Shown here: in pieces, positions 1 through 8,528 of the stretch
Numbering within the stretch: the stretch's first letter is position 1
Layout of the letters: the number at the start of each line of letters is the position of its first letter
Origin: an uncultured Flavobacterium sp.
Lineage (GTDB): Bacteria > Bacteroidota > Bacteroidia > Flavobacteriales > Flavobacteriaceae
Direction: 5' to 3'
Assembly (NCBI RefSeq): GCF_946478785.1
Contig: NZ_CAMLDD010000003.1
Location: 248,001 to 312,000 of the forward strand
DNA: 64,000 nt
Notes under the pieces: generated by a model
What the model was told of the DNA's origin: nothing
Databases searched by the model: none
Seen by the model: only the letters and a program-made list of their open reading frames with translations
Made by a program: the position numbers and the translations under genes

Positions 1-481
1 TTTGAGCATAATTTGCCACAAAAGTCTGATCGTATTTCGATTCGTCTTCTGTGTACATACCAATCGCCATGATGAAACTATTTTGTTGTTTTGCGGTGAT
101 TACACCTTGCTGAACAACCTCTGCAGGCAACTGACTTGTTGCCTGAGCCACTCTGTTCTGAACGTTAACTGCAGCCTGATCGGCATCTGTACCCAATTTA
201 AAGAAAACTGTAATCGCAAGCGTTCCGTCATTACTCGCTGTTGAACTCATGTAGGTCATGTTCTCAACACCATTTATAGATTCTTCAAGAGAGGGTGCAA
301 CCGAACGTAAAACCGTTTCGGCATTCGCTCCCGGATAAACCGCCGTTACCAAAACCGATGGCGGTGCAATATCAGGAAACTGTTGTAAAGGCAATTTTGT
401 AAGTCCAAGTACACCCAGGATCACCAGTAAAATGGAGATTACGGTTGCCAGTACAGGTCTTTGTATAAATATTTTGAACAT
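1..481 (-). CDS. RND efflux permease, N-terminal part (cut by window edge)
   Basis: Inner-membrane pump of a tripartite RND multidrug efflux complex (HAE1/AcrB-like). Reading the minus strand from the ATG at 481 gives a start MFKIFIQRPVLATVISILL, the usual first RND membrane helix after a short FxxRPV box, followed by LPLQQFPDIAPP and the periplasmic porter motif YPGANAETV, all typical of AcrB relatives. About 160 residues are visible; the rest lies off the left edge. It starts 11 bases after the stop of the adaptor gene at 493-1632, so the two are one operon, probably under the TetR protein at 1950-2543. Confidence 0.93.
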   Translation of the reverse strand, partial: MFKIFIQRPVLATVISILLVILGVLGLTKLPLQQFPDIAPPSVLVTAVYPGANAETVLRSVAPSLEESINGVENMTYMSSTASNDGTLAITVFFKLGTDADQAAVNVQNRVAQATSQLPAEVVQQGVITAKQQNSFIMAIGMYTEDESKYDQTFVANYAQ

Positions 482-492
482 TGTCGTAAAAA

Positions 493-1632
493 TTATTTTT
501 TAGTAATGATTTGCGCAACTGCTGTTGCTTTTTGAGGCTGGATAACCTGACCTTCCTGAAGTTTGTCGATTCCGCTCAAAACAATCTGGTCGCCGGATTT
601 TACACCATCACTGATCAGATAGTTGGTACCGCTTTTTCCAATAATAGTAATAGGCATTTTGTTTACCTTGTTCTCTTTATTCAAAGTAAAAACAAACACT
701 TTATCCTGCATTTCAATCGTAGCCGATTGCGGAACCAGAATAGCATCGTCATGATTGATTCCTAAACGAATTTTTCCGGTATTTCCAGAACGTAAAGTTC
801 CGTTTGCATTAGTGAAAGTCGCTCTTAAAGTAATCGCACCCGTGTTTTTGTCAAATTGACCGTCTACCATATCAATTTTTCCGGTTTGTGCATAAGCATT
901 ATTATCAGCCAAAATCAAAGTTACAGGAGGTAATTTTTTGATTTTATCACCCAATGTGTTTCCGGCATATTGTGTTTTGAATTTGATGAAATCAGTTTCA
1001 CCAAGCGAGAAGTAAACAAAAACTTCATGTACATCTGAAAGTTTGGTTAACGGTTCAATATCAGTAGCCGAAACTAAACTTCCTTGTTTTTTAGGCAATC
1101 TTCCAATGTAACCGCTTACTGGTGCTGTCACATTTGTATAGCCTAAATTAATTTTAGCCGATGCGACCATTGCTCTTGCCTGCTCGATATTGGCAGCAGC
1201 AATTTTTTGAGAAGCTTTAGCCGTTTTTAACTGATAATCAGAAACTACTTTGTTTTGAACTAAAGGCGTTAATTTATCCACTTCTAACTGAGCGTTGATC
1301 AATGCCGCTTCAGCTGCATGAAGGCTTGCCAAAGCATTGTTTAACTGCTCACGGAAAGGACGTTCGTTTATTTTGAATAAAGTTTGACCCTTGTTTACAT
1401 AAGCCCCCTCATCTACCAAAACACGGTCAAGGTTTCCGCTTACCTGAGGACGAATTTCAACATCAACAGCTCCTTGTATCGAAGCTGGATATTCAGCATC
1501 CGTAACAGCATCCGAGTTATGGATTGCTAATACAGGCAGGAGTGGGGCTGCCGGAGCAGGAGCCTGTTGTTTATCTGCACAACTGCTTAGAACAAGTGCC
1601 AGAATAAAGCTGGTTATAATTACATTTTTCAT
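493..1632 (-). CDS. RND efflux periplasmic adaptor lipoprotein (MFP/HlyD family)
   Basis: Adaptor linking the inner-membrane RND pump to an outer-membrane channel. I start it at 1632 (379 residues), because the upstream extension to 1731 lacks signal-peptide character while MKNVIITSFILALVLSSC is a lipoprotein signal with the lipidated Cys at residue 18. The lipoyl/barrel-sandwich half appears as GAVDVEIRPQVSGNLDRV and GQTLFKINERPF, followed by an alpha-helical hairpin rich in Ala/Gln, the second half-motif NVTAPVSGYIGRLP, and a beta-barrel plus membrane-proximal domain. The pump gene follows 11 bases downstream. The 220-bp gap to tetR carries four copies of a presumed TetR operator. Confidence 0.92.
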   Translation of the reverse strand: MKNVIITSFILALVLSSCADKQQAPAPAAPLLPVLAIHNSDAVTDAEYPASIQGAVDVEIRPQVSGNLDRVLVDEGAYVNKGQTLFKINERPFREQLNNALASLHAAEAALINAQLEVDKLTPLVQNKVVSDYQLKTAKASQKIAAANIEQARAMVASAKINLGYTNVTAPVSGYIGRLPKKQGSLVSATDIEPLTKLSDVHEVFVYFSLGETDFIKFKTQYAGNTLGDKIKKLPPVTLILADNNAYAQTGKIDMVDGQFDKNTGAITLRATFTNANGTLRSGNTGKIRLGINHDDAILVPQSATIEMQDKVFVFTLNKENKVNKMPITIIGKSGTNYLISDGVKSGDQIVLSGIDKLQEGQVIQPQKATAVAQIITKK

Positions 1633-1723
1633 TTTTTCTATTGGTTTTAATGTGTTGGACATTCTCGTTTTAAAATTTTTATTTCTGGTATGCAGTATGT
1701 TTATTTTTAATAATATTAAATTT

Positions 1724-1939
1724 TCTAACACTGTTAAGTAAAGTGATGCGAAAATTCAAATAAAAGTGTTTTCCAATTGTGTTTCATAATCGGTATTAAA
1801 TTATTTATCGGTGTTAAGTAATCTGCTAAATGTGTCTGTTTTTTATGTTAATTAAATTATTTATCACTGTTAAGTAAAAGAATAAAAAAAAGGATTTTCT
1901 AATTACTTATTAAATCATTTACCACTGTTAAGTTAAAGT
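1724..1939. promoter_or_regulatory. Four tandem TetR-type operator copies upstream of the efflux operon
   Basis: Four copies of a degenerate AT-rich unit (ATTAAATnATTTAnCACTG followed by TTAAGTAAAG) occur with TGTTAA cores at 1732, 1812, 1868 and 1926. The first copy contains the near-palindrome CTAACACTGTTAAG. Copies two to four form a loose tandem repeat of 56-58 bp; the first is 80 bp away. The same motif recurs in front of tetR itself. TetR proteins bind short palindromes of this kind, so the inference is that the divergently placed copies are binding sites for the neighbouring TetR protein. Confidence 0.75.
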
Positions 1940-1949
1940 GAAATTTTTT

Positions 1950-2543
1950 TTATTGAATTGATTTTATAATACCACCAATCGCATCTTTCAGAATCTGATT
2001 GTTGATAGTTTCCATTACGTCACTTTTATTAATGATATTAATCGCAATCAAACCATGAATGACAGAAAAGAAAGTAAAATATTTCTGTTTGATCACTTCT
2101 TCAGTCGGGTTGCTGTTTTTCATGATCTCAGCAATGACCGAAGTAAACAGTTTATATGGGGTTTTTGCAGCATCACATTGCTCAGAACAGCAGTTCATCT
2201 GTACGCCAAACATTACCTGGTACATTTCGGTATCCGTAAAGGCAAAATCCCAATAGGCCATCCACATCGCTTCCAGTTGCTCTTCCGGCTTTTCAAATTT
2301 TGCTTTAGCCTTCTCAAGCTCTTTTCCCAATTTAATGAAACCTTTGCCTGTTAGCTCACGCAAAATAGCATCTTTGTTCGAGAAATATTCATAAATAATA
2401 GGGGCAGTGTATTCTATTTTGTCAGCAATCTTTCGCATACTCAGACCGTGCCATCCTTCTTCTTTGACGATAGCATACGAAGCCTCAAGAATATTATTTC
2501 TTGTCTCTTCTTTTTGTCTTAAAATACGATCTCTACTTGCCAT
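1950..2543 (-). CDS. TetR/AcrR family transcriptional repressor
   Basis: 197 residues. The N-terminal TetR helix-turn-helix is at about residues 14-62 (NNILEASYAIVKEEG, LSMRKIADKIEYTAPIIYEYF, then SNKDAILREL), the standard layout. The C-terminal half is the ligand-binding and dimer region and contains a Cys-rich stretch (NCCSEQC) near residues 118-123, which might sense thiol-reactive compounds or metal, but this is a guess. It lies directly upstream of the RND adaptor and pump on the same strand, the usual arrangement for a local repressor of efflux. Operators occur both before and after the gene, implying autoregulation. Confidence 0.92.
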   Translation of the reverse strand: MASRDRILRQKEETRNNILEASYAIVKEEGWHGLSMRKIADKIEYTAPIIYEYFSNKDAILRELTGKGFIKLGKELEKAKAKFEKPEEQLEAMWMAYWDFAFTDTEMYQVMFGVQMNCCSEQCDAAKTPYKLFTSVIAEIMKNSNPTEEVIKQKYFTFFSVIHGLIAINIINKSDVMETINNQILKDAIGGIIKSIQ

Positions 2544-2551
2544 TTTTATTA

Positions 2552-2586
2552 AGTATTAAATAATCTAACACTGTTAGGCAAATGTA
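2552..2586 (-). promoter_or_regulatory. tetR promoter with overlapping operator
   Basis: Upstream of tetR the fifth operator copy carries the perfect 13-bp palindrome CTAACACTGTTAG (2565-2577). Immediately next to it, on the minus strand, is TACATTTG (2586-2579), a match to the Bacteroidota -7 box TAnnTTTG. A repressor bound here would cover the transcription start. Confidence 0.7.
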
Positions 2587-2741
2587 AGGCGGTTTTTTAA
2601 AATATAATAGAATTTAATTATAATTTTTTCTTATCGAAGTATAGATGCACACCAAAAAACAGAAAAAGTCCTGTAATAACAAGCAGTTGATTCAATATTT
2701 TATTTTTAAGGAGCAGATGATTTTCGTATTTGCAGACGACT

Positions 2742-2813
2742 TGTCCAGCTGTCCACTATATCTTTTATGGCGAACCCCGCCATAAAAGGATGCCGTTTCC
2801 ATCTGGGCTAGGT
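2742..2813. repeat. Dispersed hairpin repeat, copy D1
   Basis: An 11-bp perfect stem, CTTTTATGGCG at 2762-2772 with CGCCATAAAAG at 2778-2788, flanks a 5-base loop AACCC. It is followed by the tail GGAT and then TGGGCTA. The same architecture recurs at 32831-32903 and, inverted, at 44478-44560. The stem differs from the other copies (TATGGCG against TGTGCCG) but pairing is kept. Confidence 0.8.
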
Positions 2814-2833
2814 TAGAAATTTAGTGATTTTAA

Positions 2834-3130
2834 TTATTTGGGATATTTTTCAGGATTTTGAGAAGTGTGAAAAACTGCATTTAGAAAAACAGTTTTTGAA
2901 GTTTCATCAACAATAAAAAAAGCAATATAAGGGAATTTCTTAAAGGGAAAAAAATGATAATTATTATCGTGTATCTGGTAAAAGGGGGTTATTTTTAAAG
3001 CGTTATAAGTCTTTTTGTAGTCGTTCAAAAAATCTAAAGCTACTTTTTTATTTGCCTTTAACACGTAATATTCGACGGCATCTTCAATATTTTTTGCTGC
3101 ATGAGGCGAAACAATGATCTTATAATTCAT
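2834..3130 (-). CDS. RelE/ParE-type toxin of a type II toxin-antitoxin pair
   Basis: 98 residues with the family's usual opening (a short beta strand, then SPHAAKNIEDAVEYY helix, a second helix with ALDFLNDYKKTYNAL) and a C-terminal beta sheet (FPYIAFFIVDE, VFLNAVFHTSQNPEKY). This matches ParE/RelE-like mRNA interferase or gyrase toxins from Bacteroidota. Its start lies within the last 11 bases of the upstream gene at 3120-3347, the classic antitoxin-then-toxin overlap. The target (ribosome or gyrase) cannot be told from sequence. The small size is normal. Confidence 0.82.
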   Translation of the reverse strand: MNYKIIVSPHAAKNIEDAVEYYVLKANKKVALDFLNDYKKTYNALKITPFYQIHDNNYHFFPFKKFPYIAFFIVDETSKTVFLNAVFHTSQNPEKYPK

Positions 3131-3347
3131 GTTTGTTTTTTAAATCTGTATAAACTGATTCAGCATCAGAGTATAAATTTTTATCCAGATTTATTTGACT
3201 TTCTAATATATCTTGTTGTTCAGAAGATAGCTTGTAGGGTTTGGTATTTGCAATCTCAAATTTTATCTTTAATGCTTTCATAAAAGCCTTTACAGCTTCA
3301 ATTTGCGAAGCATCTTCTGTATATGCTGTGATATTAATGACTTGCAT
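3120..3347 (-). CDS. Probable antitoxin partner of the RelE/ParE-type toxin
   Basis: 75 residues. The N-terminal part (MQVINITAYTEDASQIEAVKAFMKALKIKFEI) looks like a strand plus helix, and the C-terminal part is a charged helix (ESQINLDKNLYSDAESVYTDL). The protein resembles small Bacteroidota antitoxin-like proteins that precede ParE toxins. The role is assigned mainly from the 11-base overlap with the toxin gene at 2834-3130 and from size. No clear ribbon-helix-helix or helix-turn-helix signature is seen. Confidence 0.7.
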   Translation of the reverse strand: MQVINITAYTEDASQIEAVKAFMKALKIKFEIANTKPYKLSSEQQDILESQINLDKNLYSDAESVYTDLKNKHEL

Positions 3348-3567
3348 AATTTAAAATTTAATGATGTTATTGTATTTGATCTTAAAAACAAAGTTAAGGT
3401 AAAAGTCTAATTTTAAGTCAAATTAGTAATTATTTTATTTATCTATAATTTATCCAAAAGATAGTATTTTATATCATTAAAATAAATAAATATTTTCTTA
3501 CTTTTTTATATAAATCTGTTACCTTTGACTTTTTAAAATCGAAAAAAATAATTTTTAAAACTATTTA

Positions 3568-3590
3568 AGATAGTAATTCTACTATCTTTG
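3568..3590 (+). promoter_or_regulatory. hicAB promoter with overlapping inverted-repeat operator
   Basis: A perfect inverted repeat AGATAGTA (3568-3575) / TACTATCT (3580-3587) with a 4-base spacer overlaps TATCTTTG (3583-3590), a match to the Bacteroidota -7 box. The start of hicA is 16 bases downstream. HicB antitoxins with a DNA-binding C-terminus repress their own promoter, so this is the likely HicB operator. A second possible -7 box, TACCTTTG, lies at 3520-3527. Confidence 0.7.
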
Positions 3591-3605
3591 TAAAACTTTT
3601 ATAGA

Positions 3606-3785
3606 GTGAAGTCAAGAGAATTTATTAGAGAAGCTATGCGAAATGGTTGGGTGTTCTTAAGACAAGGTAAGGGAAGCCATGAGATTTATCAAAAAGATGG
3701 TAAACAAATTGTGATTCCAAATCATGGATCAAAAGAAATTGGAAAAGGATTAGAACAGAAATTAAGAAAAGAGATGGGACTTTAA
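3606..3785 (+). CDS. hicA: HicA toxin (mRNA interferase)
   Basis: 59 residues from a GTG start. The sequence begins VKSREFIREAMRNGW and contains GKGSHEIYQKDGKQIVIPNH, the HicA double-stranded-RNA-binding-like fold with the catalytic His in the G-S-H segment, and ends in a basic helix. HicA cleaves mRNA when not bound by HicB. The hicB gene follows after 21 bases on the same strand. GTG is chosen because no in-frame ATG precedes the conserved first strand/helix and it sits right after the promoter. Confidence 0.93.
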   Translation: MKSREFIREAMRNGWVFLRQGKGSHEIYQKDGKQIVIPNHGSKEIGKGLEQKLRKEMGL

Positions 3786-3806
3786 CCTCTCAAAAAATAT
3801 TATAGT

Positions 3807-4202
3807 ATGAAAACAATTAAGATTATTATCGAAAGAAACGAAGATGGGTTTTGGGGTTATGCTGAAAATGAAAAAGCAATTGTTGGAGGAGGCGATACAG
3901 TTCAGGAATGTAAACAAGATATATTAGATTGTATTGAAACTTTAAAAGAGTTAGATGAAGATAATAAGCCAGCCTTTTTAGAAAAAGAATATGAGTTAGT
4001 TTATAAATTCGACACTGCTACTTTATTAAACTATTACAAAGGAATATTTACAAACTCAGCACTTGAACGAATAACAGGTATAAACCAAAAGCAAATTCAG
4101 CATTACGCATCGGGTCATAGAAACCCAAGATTAGAACAGCGTATAAAAATAGAAAATGCCTTACATAATTTAGGAAAAGAACTTTTAGCGGTAGAATTGT
4201 AA
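3807..4202 (+). CDS. hicB: HicB antitoxin
   Basis: 131 residues. The N-terminal half is the HicB partial RNase-H-like fold (IKIIIERNEDGFWGYAEN, then GGGDTVQECKQDILDCIE). The C-terminal part, about residues 77-131, is a helix-turn-helix of the kind found in HicB proteins (FTNSALERITGINQKQIQHY, then SGHRNPRLEQ). It neutralises HicA and probably represses the operon through the inverted repeat at 3568-3587. Order toxin then antitoxin is normal for hic. Confidence 0.92.
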   Translation: MKTIKIIIERNEDGFWGYAENEKAIVGGGDTVQECKQDILDCIETLKELDEDNKPAFLEKEYELVYKFDTATLLNYYKGIFTNSALERITGINQKQIQHYASGHRNPRLEQRIKIENALHNLGKELLAVEL

Positions 4203-4246
4203 GTTAAGAGTTATCTTTTTTTGTATTATTACAAAAAACAAATAAA

Positions 4247-4687
4247 ATGAAAATAGCAACAATAATAAAAATTGCGATTGTTACCCTAATTACACAATCA
4301 TTCCAAGCTCAGGAAGCGAAAAAAGAAACAACATCAAGTGACCAAAAATATACGATAGAAAATTGTGTCAATAATTTTGAGCTAGACAAAGCCACCAAAA
4401 CCAAAGTAGGCTATCAATATTGGTTTGCCGATAAAAATTTTACTCAGGAAAACACACTCAAAATGAGTATCGTTGAACCCGGAAAATCAACACACGCTCC
4501 TCATCATCATCCAGAAGAAGAGTTTTTTTATATCCTCGAAGGCACTGCCGAATTTTTCCTCGACGGAAAAACAGTAACTGCCGGACCCAATACCAGTTTT
4601 TACTGCCCGCCAAATGCTGAACATGGCATTAGCAACGTAGGAAAGACAGATTTAAAATATTTGGTGATTAAGAAGGATTTGAGATAA
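4247..4687 (+). CDS. Secreted cupin-domain protein
   Basis: 146 residues with a signal peptide (MKIATIIKIAIVTLITQSFQ, then AQ) and one cupin domain at about residues 70-145. The metal-binding box is HAPHHHPEEEFFYILEGTAEF, with several His and a Glu, and the second box ends in AEHGISNVG. It should fold as a small periplasmic beta barrel binding a divalent metal. Substrate is unknown. It lies alone, 45 bases after hicB, and the next gene runs toward it. Confidence 0.85.
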   Translation: MKIATIIKIAIVTLITQSFQAQEAKKETTSSDQKYTIENCVNNFELDKATKTKVGYQYWFADKNFTQENTLKMSIVEPGKSTHAPHHHPEEEFFYILEGTAEFFLDGKTVTAGPNTSFYCPPNAEHGISNVGKTDLKYLVIKKDLR

Positions 4688-4705
4688 GATTTTCAATCAA
4701 GGTAT

Positions 4706-5261
4706 TTATTGAAAAGACATAATATCTTTTGAAACTTTAGATAACCCGTTATCAAATTGATGTCCACCGGTTTTTATTTCGCGAAAAACAGCATTCTGGA
4801 TTTTTTGTTTGTATTGGATAAGATGAGAAAAAGGAACTTCCTGATCGTCTTTTTGTATGATAGAAGAAAATCGGAATGTGATTTGGTAATTTTTCTTCAA
4901 AATTTTCTTTGAGCTTCAAGCCTTGCTTCCAATCTTCGTTATCACTCCAGAATGGTGTAGCAGCCAGAAAAATGGCTTTGATGTTTTTATTGACCGTTTC
5001 CTCCGTGAGATATTTTAATATCATAGAAGCGCCCAGGGAATGTCCTACAAGAAAAAAATCACTTTTCATTCCGGCAATTTCTTTATGAATCTCTTGTACC
5101 CATCCAAAATCAGGCAAAGATTCATCAGACTCTAATTCAGGATATTGTATGTCGTAATCAGGGCCAATTTCTTTTTCTAATGATGCAACTAATGATTTAT
5201 CGGCTTCATAACCATTATCGCCTCCTCCTTGTATAAATAAAATTTGCTTTTTCATCTTCAT
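4706..5261 (-). pseudogene. Serine hydrolase (alpha/beta hydrolase, RBBP9/YdeN-like), frameshifted
   Basis: Two overlapping frames together make one complete hydrolase of about 185 residues. Frame one (5261 down to about 4850) gives FIQGGGDNGYEADK and the nucleophile elbow VGHSLGASM. Frame two (about 4850 down to 4706) gives DDQEVPFSHLIQY with the acid residue and KTGGHQF with the catalytic His. The shift falls at a run of five T (4850-4854, five A on the coding strand), where removal of one base restores HTKDDQEVPF. This is either a recent inactivating insertion or a sequence error. Confidence 0.82.
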
Positions 5262-5354
5262 AATTTTTTATAGCTTAAAATTATGAAAAAACGGTTTCAT
5301 TTTTCCAGATTAGATTTAAAGTAAACTTCTCGTGACAAAAAGCGGAAATTTAGA

Positions 5355-5921
5355 TTAAACAGTAGCCGATCTTTCTGATTTATAAAGAAATAATGCTAAC
5401 GCCCTTTGAAGTCTTGGCCGATTGTAACGCTGCAGAAGAATGGGATAGACGTTGAGAATTATATTTAGAAACAACAACCATAAAGATTCAGCAAATGTAA
5501 ATTTTAACGCAACATAAATCTTGAAGCCCAAAACAATAAAAAAGATAATCAAATGTCCTAGCTCAGATTGTTTTGTGCGGTATTCTAAAAATACCAAAGC
5601 TTCCAAATCATTTTTAACCGGATTTGATTTTTTATTAAGTTTTTCCCAACCGACCAAAACAAGTAGCTTCCTAAAAAGATTTACACCAAATTTTTCATAT
5701 ATCTTTCCTTTGTTTTCCCAATCTTTCGTTTTATAATAATCTGAATCAAATTTAGGTTTTAAAGTTTCGGTAAACATTAAAACGCACATCATCAGCATAA
5801 AGTTTAAAATCCATGCGAATAGAAAACCTGTAACTCCAATGTATTTTACAATACCATAAGTCAATCCTATAGTGATAAGAATGATCAAACCGAGATGTAT
5901 TTTTTTTCTCATAAATTTCAA
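5355..5921 (-). CDS. Membrane protein with CrtO-like acyltransferase motif
   Basis: 188 residues with four hydrophobic segments (about residues 9-25, 30-50, 122-140 and 145-163). The segment SELGHLIIFF and the C-terminal box NVYPILLQRYNRPRLQRAL are characteristic of the glycosyl-4,4'-diaponeurosporenoate acyltransferase (CrtO) membrane family. Many proteins annotated this way are not in carotenoid pathways, and no carotenoid gene is nearby, so only the fold is claimed. Either of two close ATG codons (residues 1 and 4) could be the start. Confidence 0.6.
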   Translation of the reverse strand: MKFMRKKIHLGLIILITIGLTYGIVKYIGVTGFLFAWILNFMLMMCVLMFTETLKPKFDSDYYKTKDWENKGKIYEKFGVNLFRKLLVLVGWEKLNKKSNPVKNDLEALVFLEYRTKQSELGHLIIFFIVLGFKIYVALKFTFAESLWLLFLNIILNVYPILLQRYNRPRLQRALALFLYKSERSATV

Positions 5922-5954
5922 ATTTTTGGGATTAAAACCAGATTAGTTAATGCC

Positions 5955-7199
5955 TTATATAGAATGTATATTCTTTTCCCATTCTTTATTGTATTTGTAA
6001 CGACCATTTTTATCTTCTATAATAAATGTACCTATAAATGGGTTTTGTTCTGATTCATATTCTAAAATTTTAAATGTCCCGGCATCAAGTTGAAGTTTAT
6101 TTTGGTAGTGAAAAATAGTATTGCTGTCAAAAATAAAACCGTTTTTATTTAATGTATAATTATTTACATCAATTGGAATTACTTTATCTAAATAAAACAT
6201 CTGATCCTTATCTTTTCCAAAACAAAAGTCCAAATGCTTAAATGTTTTACTATCAGCTTTTTCTATTTTTATCAGGTTTCTTTTTTCATAAATAAAAACT
6301 GAATTTTTATCTTTCCAATATACTGTATCCCATTTTTGTTTAATATTTTCAAAACTATCTCCGTCAATTCCACTTACTATAACCCATTCCCATATTGTAT
6401 TAGGATTAATTATAAAAACACCTTCCTGATTAATAAGCTCTGGAGGTGAGTTTGTTGCAAGTATTCGATTATAGACAAAGTTTTTATCTGCCTTAATTCC
6501 AGCAACATCTCTAAATGAAACAGGGTCAGATTCGGGCAGTTCAATAAATTCTTTTGTGTAAATATTATACTCAAATACGCGATTGTTATAGGTGTAAAAG
6601 TTATCAAATAAATGGTAAGGAGTGTCGTTTGTAGCTTGGGCAATTTTAGTTGGTTTTTCTATTTCATTAACGTACTCTAAATATTTTTTGTAAAAATTTT
6701 TAAAGTCCTTATAAAAATAGTCTCTTTTAGATAATGCTTTACTGGGTTCAGGGAAATTATTGTTTTTTGAAAAAGACCAGAATTTATCAATCAAATTATT
6801 TACTATATTGAGAGGTAATTTTTGATTGGTTTTTGTAGCTTCCTTATCAGTTATTTTATAGGCTTCAAACACTTCTGGAAAAATTGAAGAAATAATAGCA
6901 TAATCAATAGTGTCGGTATTTTTTAATAATGCAATATGTTGTAAACTCTCTATTAATGGCTCTAATTGTGTTTTTTCAAAGTGATTTTGTACATAAGCAA
7001 TAAAACATTTCTTAGTATTCAAATTATAATTAAAAATAAATACATTAGATGGGTTAATATTGCAATCATATAGCAAATTACACAGATAATAACCGAGTTT
7101 TTTTTTATAAGGCGCTTTTTCAAATTTATGATTAAGCATCTTTTTTATGCTCTTTTCATCCGTTTCAATTTCAATAAAAATACCTGTTGGTTCCGCCAT
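5955..7199 (-). CDS. DKNYY-family hypothetical protein
   Basis: 414 residues, cytoplasmic by appearance (no signal or membrane helix). The C-terminal half, about residues 220-400, contains repeated segments of the DKNYY type: KADKNFVYNRILA, KDKNSVFIYEKRNLIKIEKAD followed by SKTFKHLDF, and KDKDQMFYLDKV. These repeats occur in poorly known Bacteroidota proteins. The N-terminal 200 residues are not recognised. It starts a run of three minus-strand hypothetical genes (5955-8528) with no shared repeats between them. Confidence 0.65.
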   Translation of the reverse strand: MAEPTGIFIEIETDEKSIKKMLNHKFEKAPYKKKLGYYLCNLLYDCNINPSNVFIFNYNLNTKKCFIAYVQNHFEKTQLEPLIESLQHIALLKNTDTIDYAIISSIFPEVFEAYKITDKEATKTNQKLPLNIVNNLIDKFWSFSKNNNFPEPSKALSKRDYFYKDFKNFYKKYLEYVNEIEKPTKIAQATNDTPYHLFDNFYTYNNRVFEYNIYTKEFIELPESDPVSFRDVAGIKADKNFVYNRILATNSPPELINQEGVFIINPNTIWEWVIVSGIDGDSFENIKQKWDTVYWKDKNSVFIYEKRNLIKIEKADSKTFKHLDFCFGKDKDQMFYLDKVIPIDVNNYTLNKNGFIFDSNTIFHYQNKLQLDAGTFKILEYESEQNPFIGTFIIEDKNGRYKYNKEWEKNIHSI

Positions 7200-7395
7200 A
7201 TATTTTTGATTTTTTTATTATTTTAGTTTTAATACAATTTCCTAAAGTCGGTCTGGTAAAGTTTTTTCGGGTTTATTAAAAATATTGAACATATTTTTAT
7301 TTTTAAATTTTCAGGCAATGTACTGTGTGACAAAAGTTCATAAATTAGAATTTTAAAACGATAGCAATTACTTCAAATGGCTATCATATAAAGGT

Positions 7396-7917
7396 TCATT
7401 CAGAACTAAAGCTAAATAAATCTCCACTATTTTTTGAACAGGTAAGAAAAAAGCTTTTGGGTAGTCCTTTCTCAACATTTATCGAAAATCCTTTTCTCAA
7501 ATTACATTCCTTTGAAGTAATCCAGCTAACAAATTTATTTTCAGTAATTTTGGTTGGCAAATCAGATGGGATTCCAACATAACATTGTCCCACAAATCTG
7601 TTTTTCATGTCATAGATTTTAATATTGCTTGTTGCATGACAAATACTTCCCGCACTAAAAACAAAAAGCGAACTTAAAACCTTATATTTTTTTCCATTCT
7701 TTATTTTAATTATGCCTAAATATTTTATAGAGGTTTTATTGCAATCCTGTTTATTTGTTATGTCGTAATAATACGTCCTTCCAATGCTTTCCTTTTTCAA
7801 AGCAAGCAATTCATATTTTTGAAGTTTCCTCAACTCCAAAGCGAAATTATCAGTACTAACAAAAGAGCTGAGAATTATGATTGACAAGATTAATGTGATA
7901 TAGCGTATGGTTCTCAT
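7396..7917 (-). CDS. Secreted hypothetical protein
   Basis: 173 residues beginning with a signal peptide (MRTIRYITLILSIIILSSFV, then STDNFA). The mature part has four Cys that could form disulfides (in QDCNKTS, SICHAT, GQCYVG and KECNLRK, with another in LTCSKN), fitting an exported protein. No family recognised. It lies 47 bases before the next minus-strand gene's stop, so it may be transcribed with 7965-8528. Confidence 0.6.
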   Translation of the reverse strand: MRTIRYITLILSIIILSSFVSTDNFALELRKLQKYELLALKKESIGRTYYYDITNKQDCNKTSIKYLGIIKIKNGKKYKVLSSLFVFSAGSICHATSNIKIYDMKNRFVGQCYVGIPSDLPTKITENKFVSWITSKECNLRKGFSINVEKGLPKSFFLTCSKNSGDLFSFSSE

Positions 7918-7964
7918 AAACTTGATTTTAACTGCTATATAAGCAGTTATCTGTATAAGATTTA

Positions 7965-8528
7965 TTATTTTTCCATTTCTTCAAAAAGAAGTAGTTCATT
8001 AAGATAGACCCCAAGTATTAACATCAAATTAGCATTACCGGTAAACTTTATAATCCCATTTAATTCTCTTAAACAATCATTTTTGTTATTATCCCCAAAA
8101 AAATTTCCTAATTTTATTTCATATGAAATTATTTCATTTTTATCTTTTAGAAAAGTAGTGTAAATGTCCTTTCTATTTTTGAAAATTGATGGCTTATTCT
8201 CATCAAATTCCCAATTTTCATTTTTGTGTTTATCATAAATAGAAATCTTAGGTCGCAACCAAGACCATCTCCAATAATCAATTTCTCCTATTTTGATATT
8301 TTCTGATGAGAAAATTTCAAGTTTCCTTAAAGTGAAAAGTCTGGTCAATGGTCTAATAAAGTAAACTGTTGAATTATAATCTATTTTCGCTGTAAATGTT
8401 GAGTTGATTTCAATTCTTGCGATGATTTCTCCTTCTTTTGAAACTTCATAACAAACAACGTTTTTATAGTTCCAAAATGCATTTTTTGAAATAAAAATTT
8501 TCTTGAAAGCGAATTCATTCTCCAGCAT
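7965..8528 (-). CDS. Hypothetical cytoplasmic protein
   Basis: 187 residues, no signal peptide. Beta-rich with many aromatic residues (EIDYWRWSWLRPKISIYDKH). It resembles the general build of small Bacteroidota proteins that describe short scaffold folds (tubby/LURP-like beta barrels have similar patterns of F-x-V-Y-D-x), but I cannot assign it. It is upstream of 7396-7917 on the same strand. Confidence 0.55.
   Translation of the reverse strand: MLENEFAFKKIFISKNAFWNYKNVVCYEVSKEGEIIARIEINSTFTAKIDYNSTVYFIRPLTRLFTLRKLEIFSSENIKIGEIDYWRWSWLRPKISIYDKHKNENWEFDENKPSIFKNRKDIYTTFLKDKNEIISYEIKLGNFFGDNNKNDCLRELNGIIKFTGNANLMLILGVYLNELLLFEEMEK

Noticed and set aside
2..244. 80-residue plus-strand frame at the left edge
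   Set aside because: It lies antisense to the RND permease start, which has clear family motifs; the plus-strand product resembles nothing.
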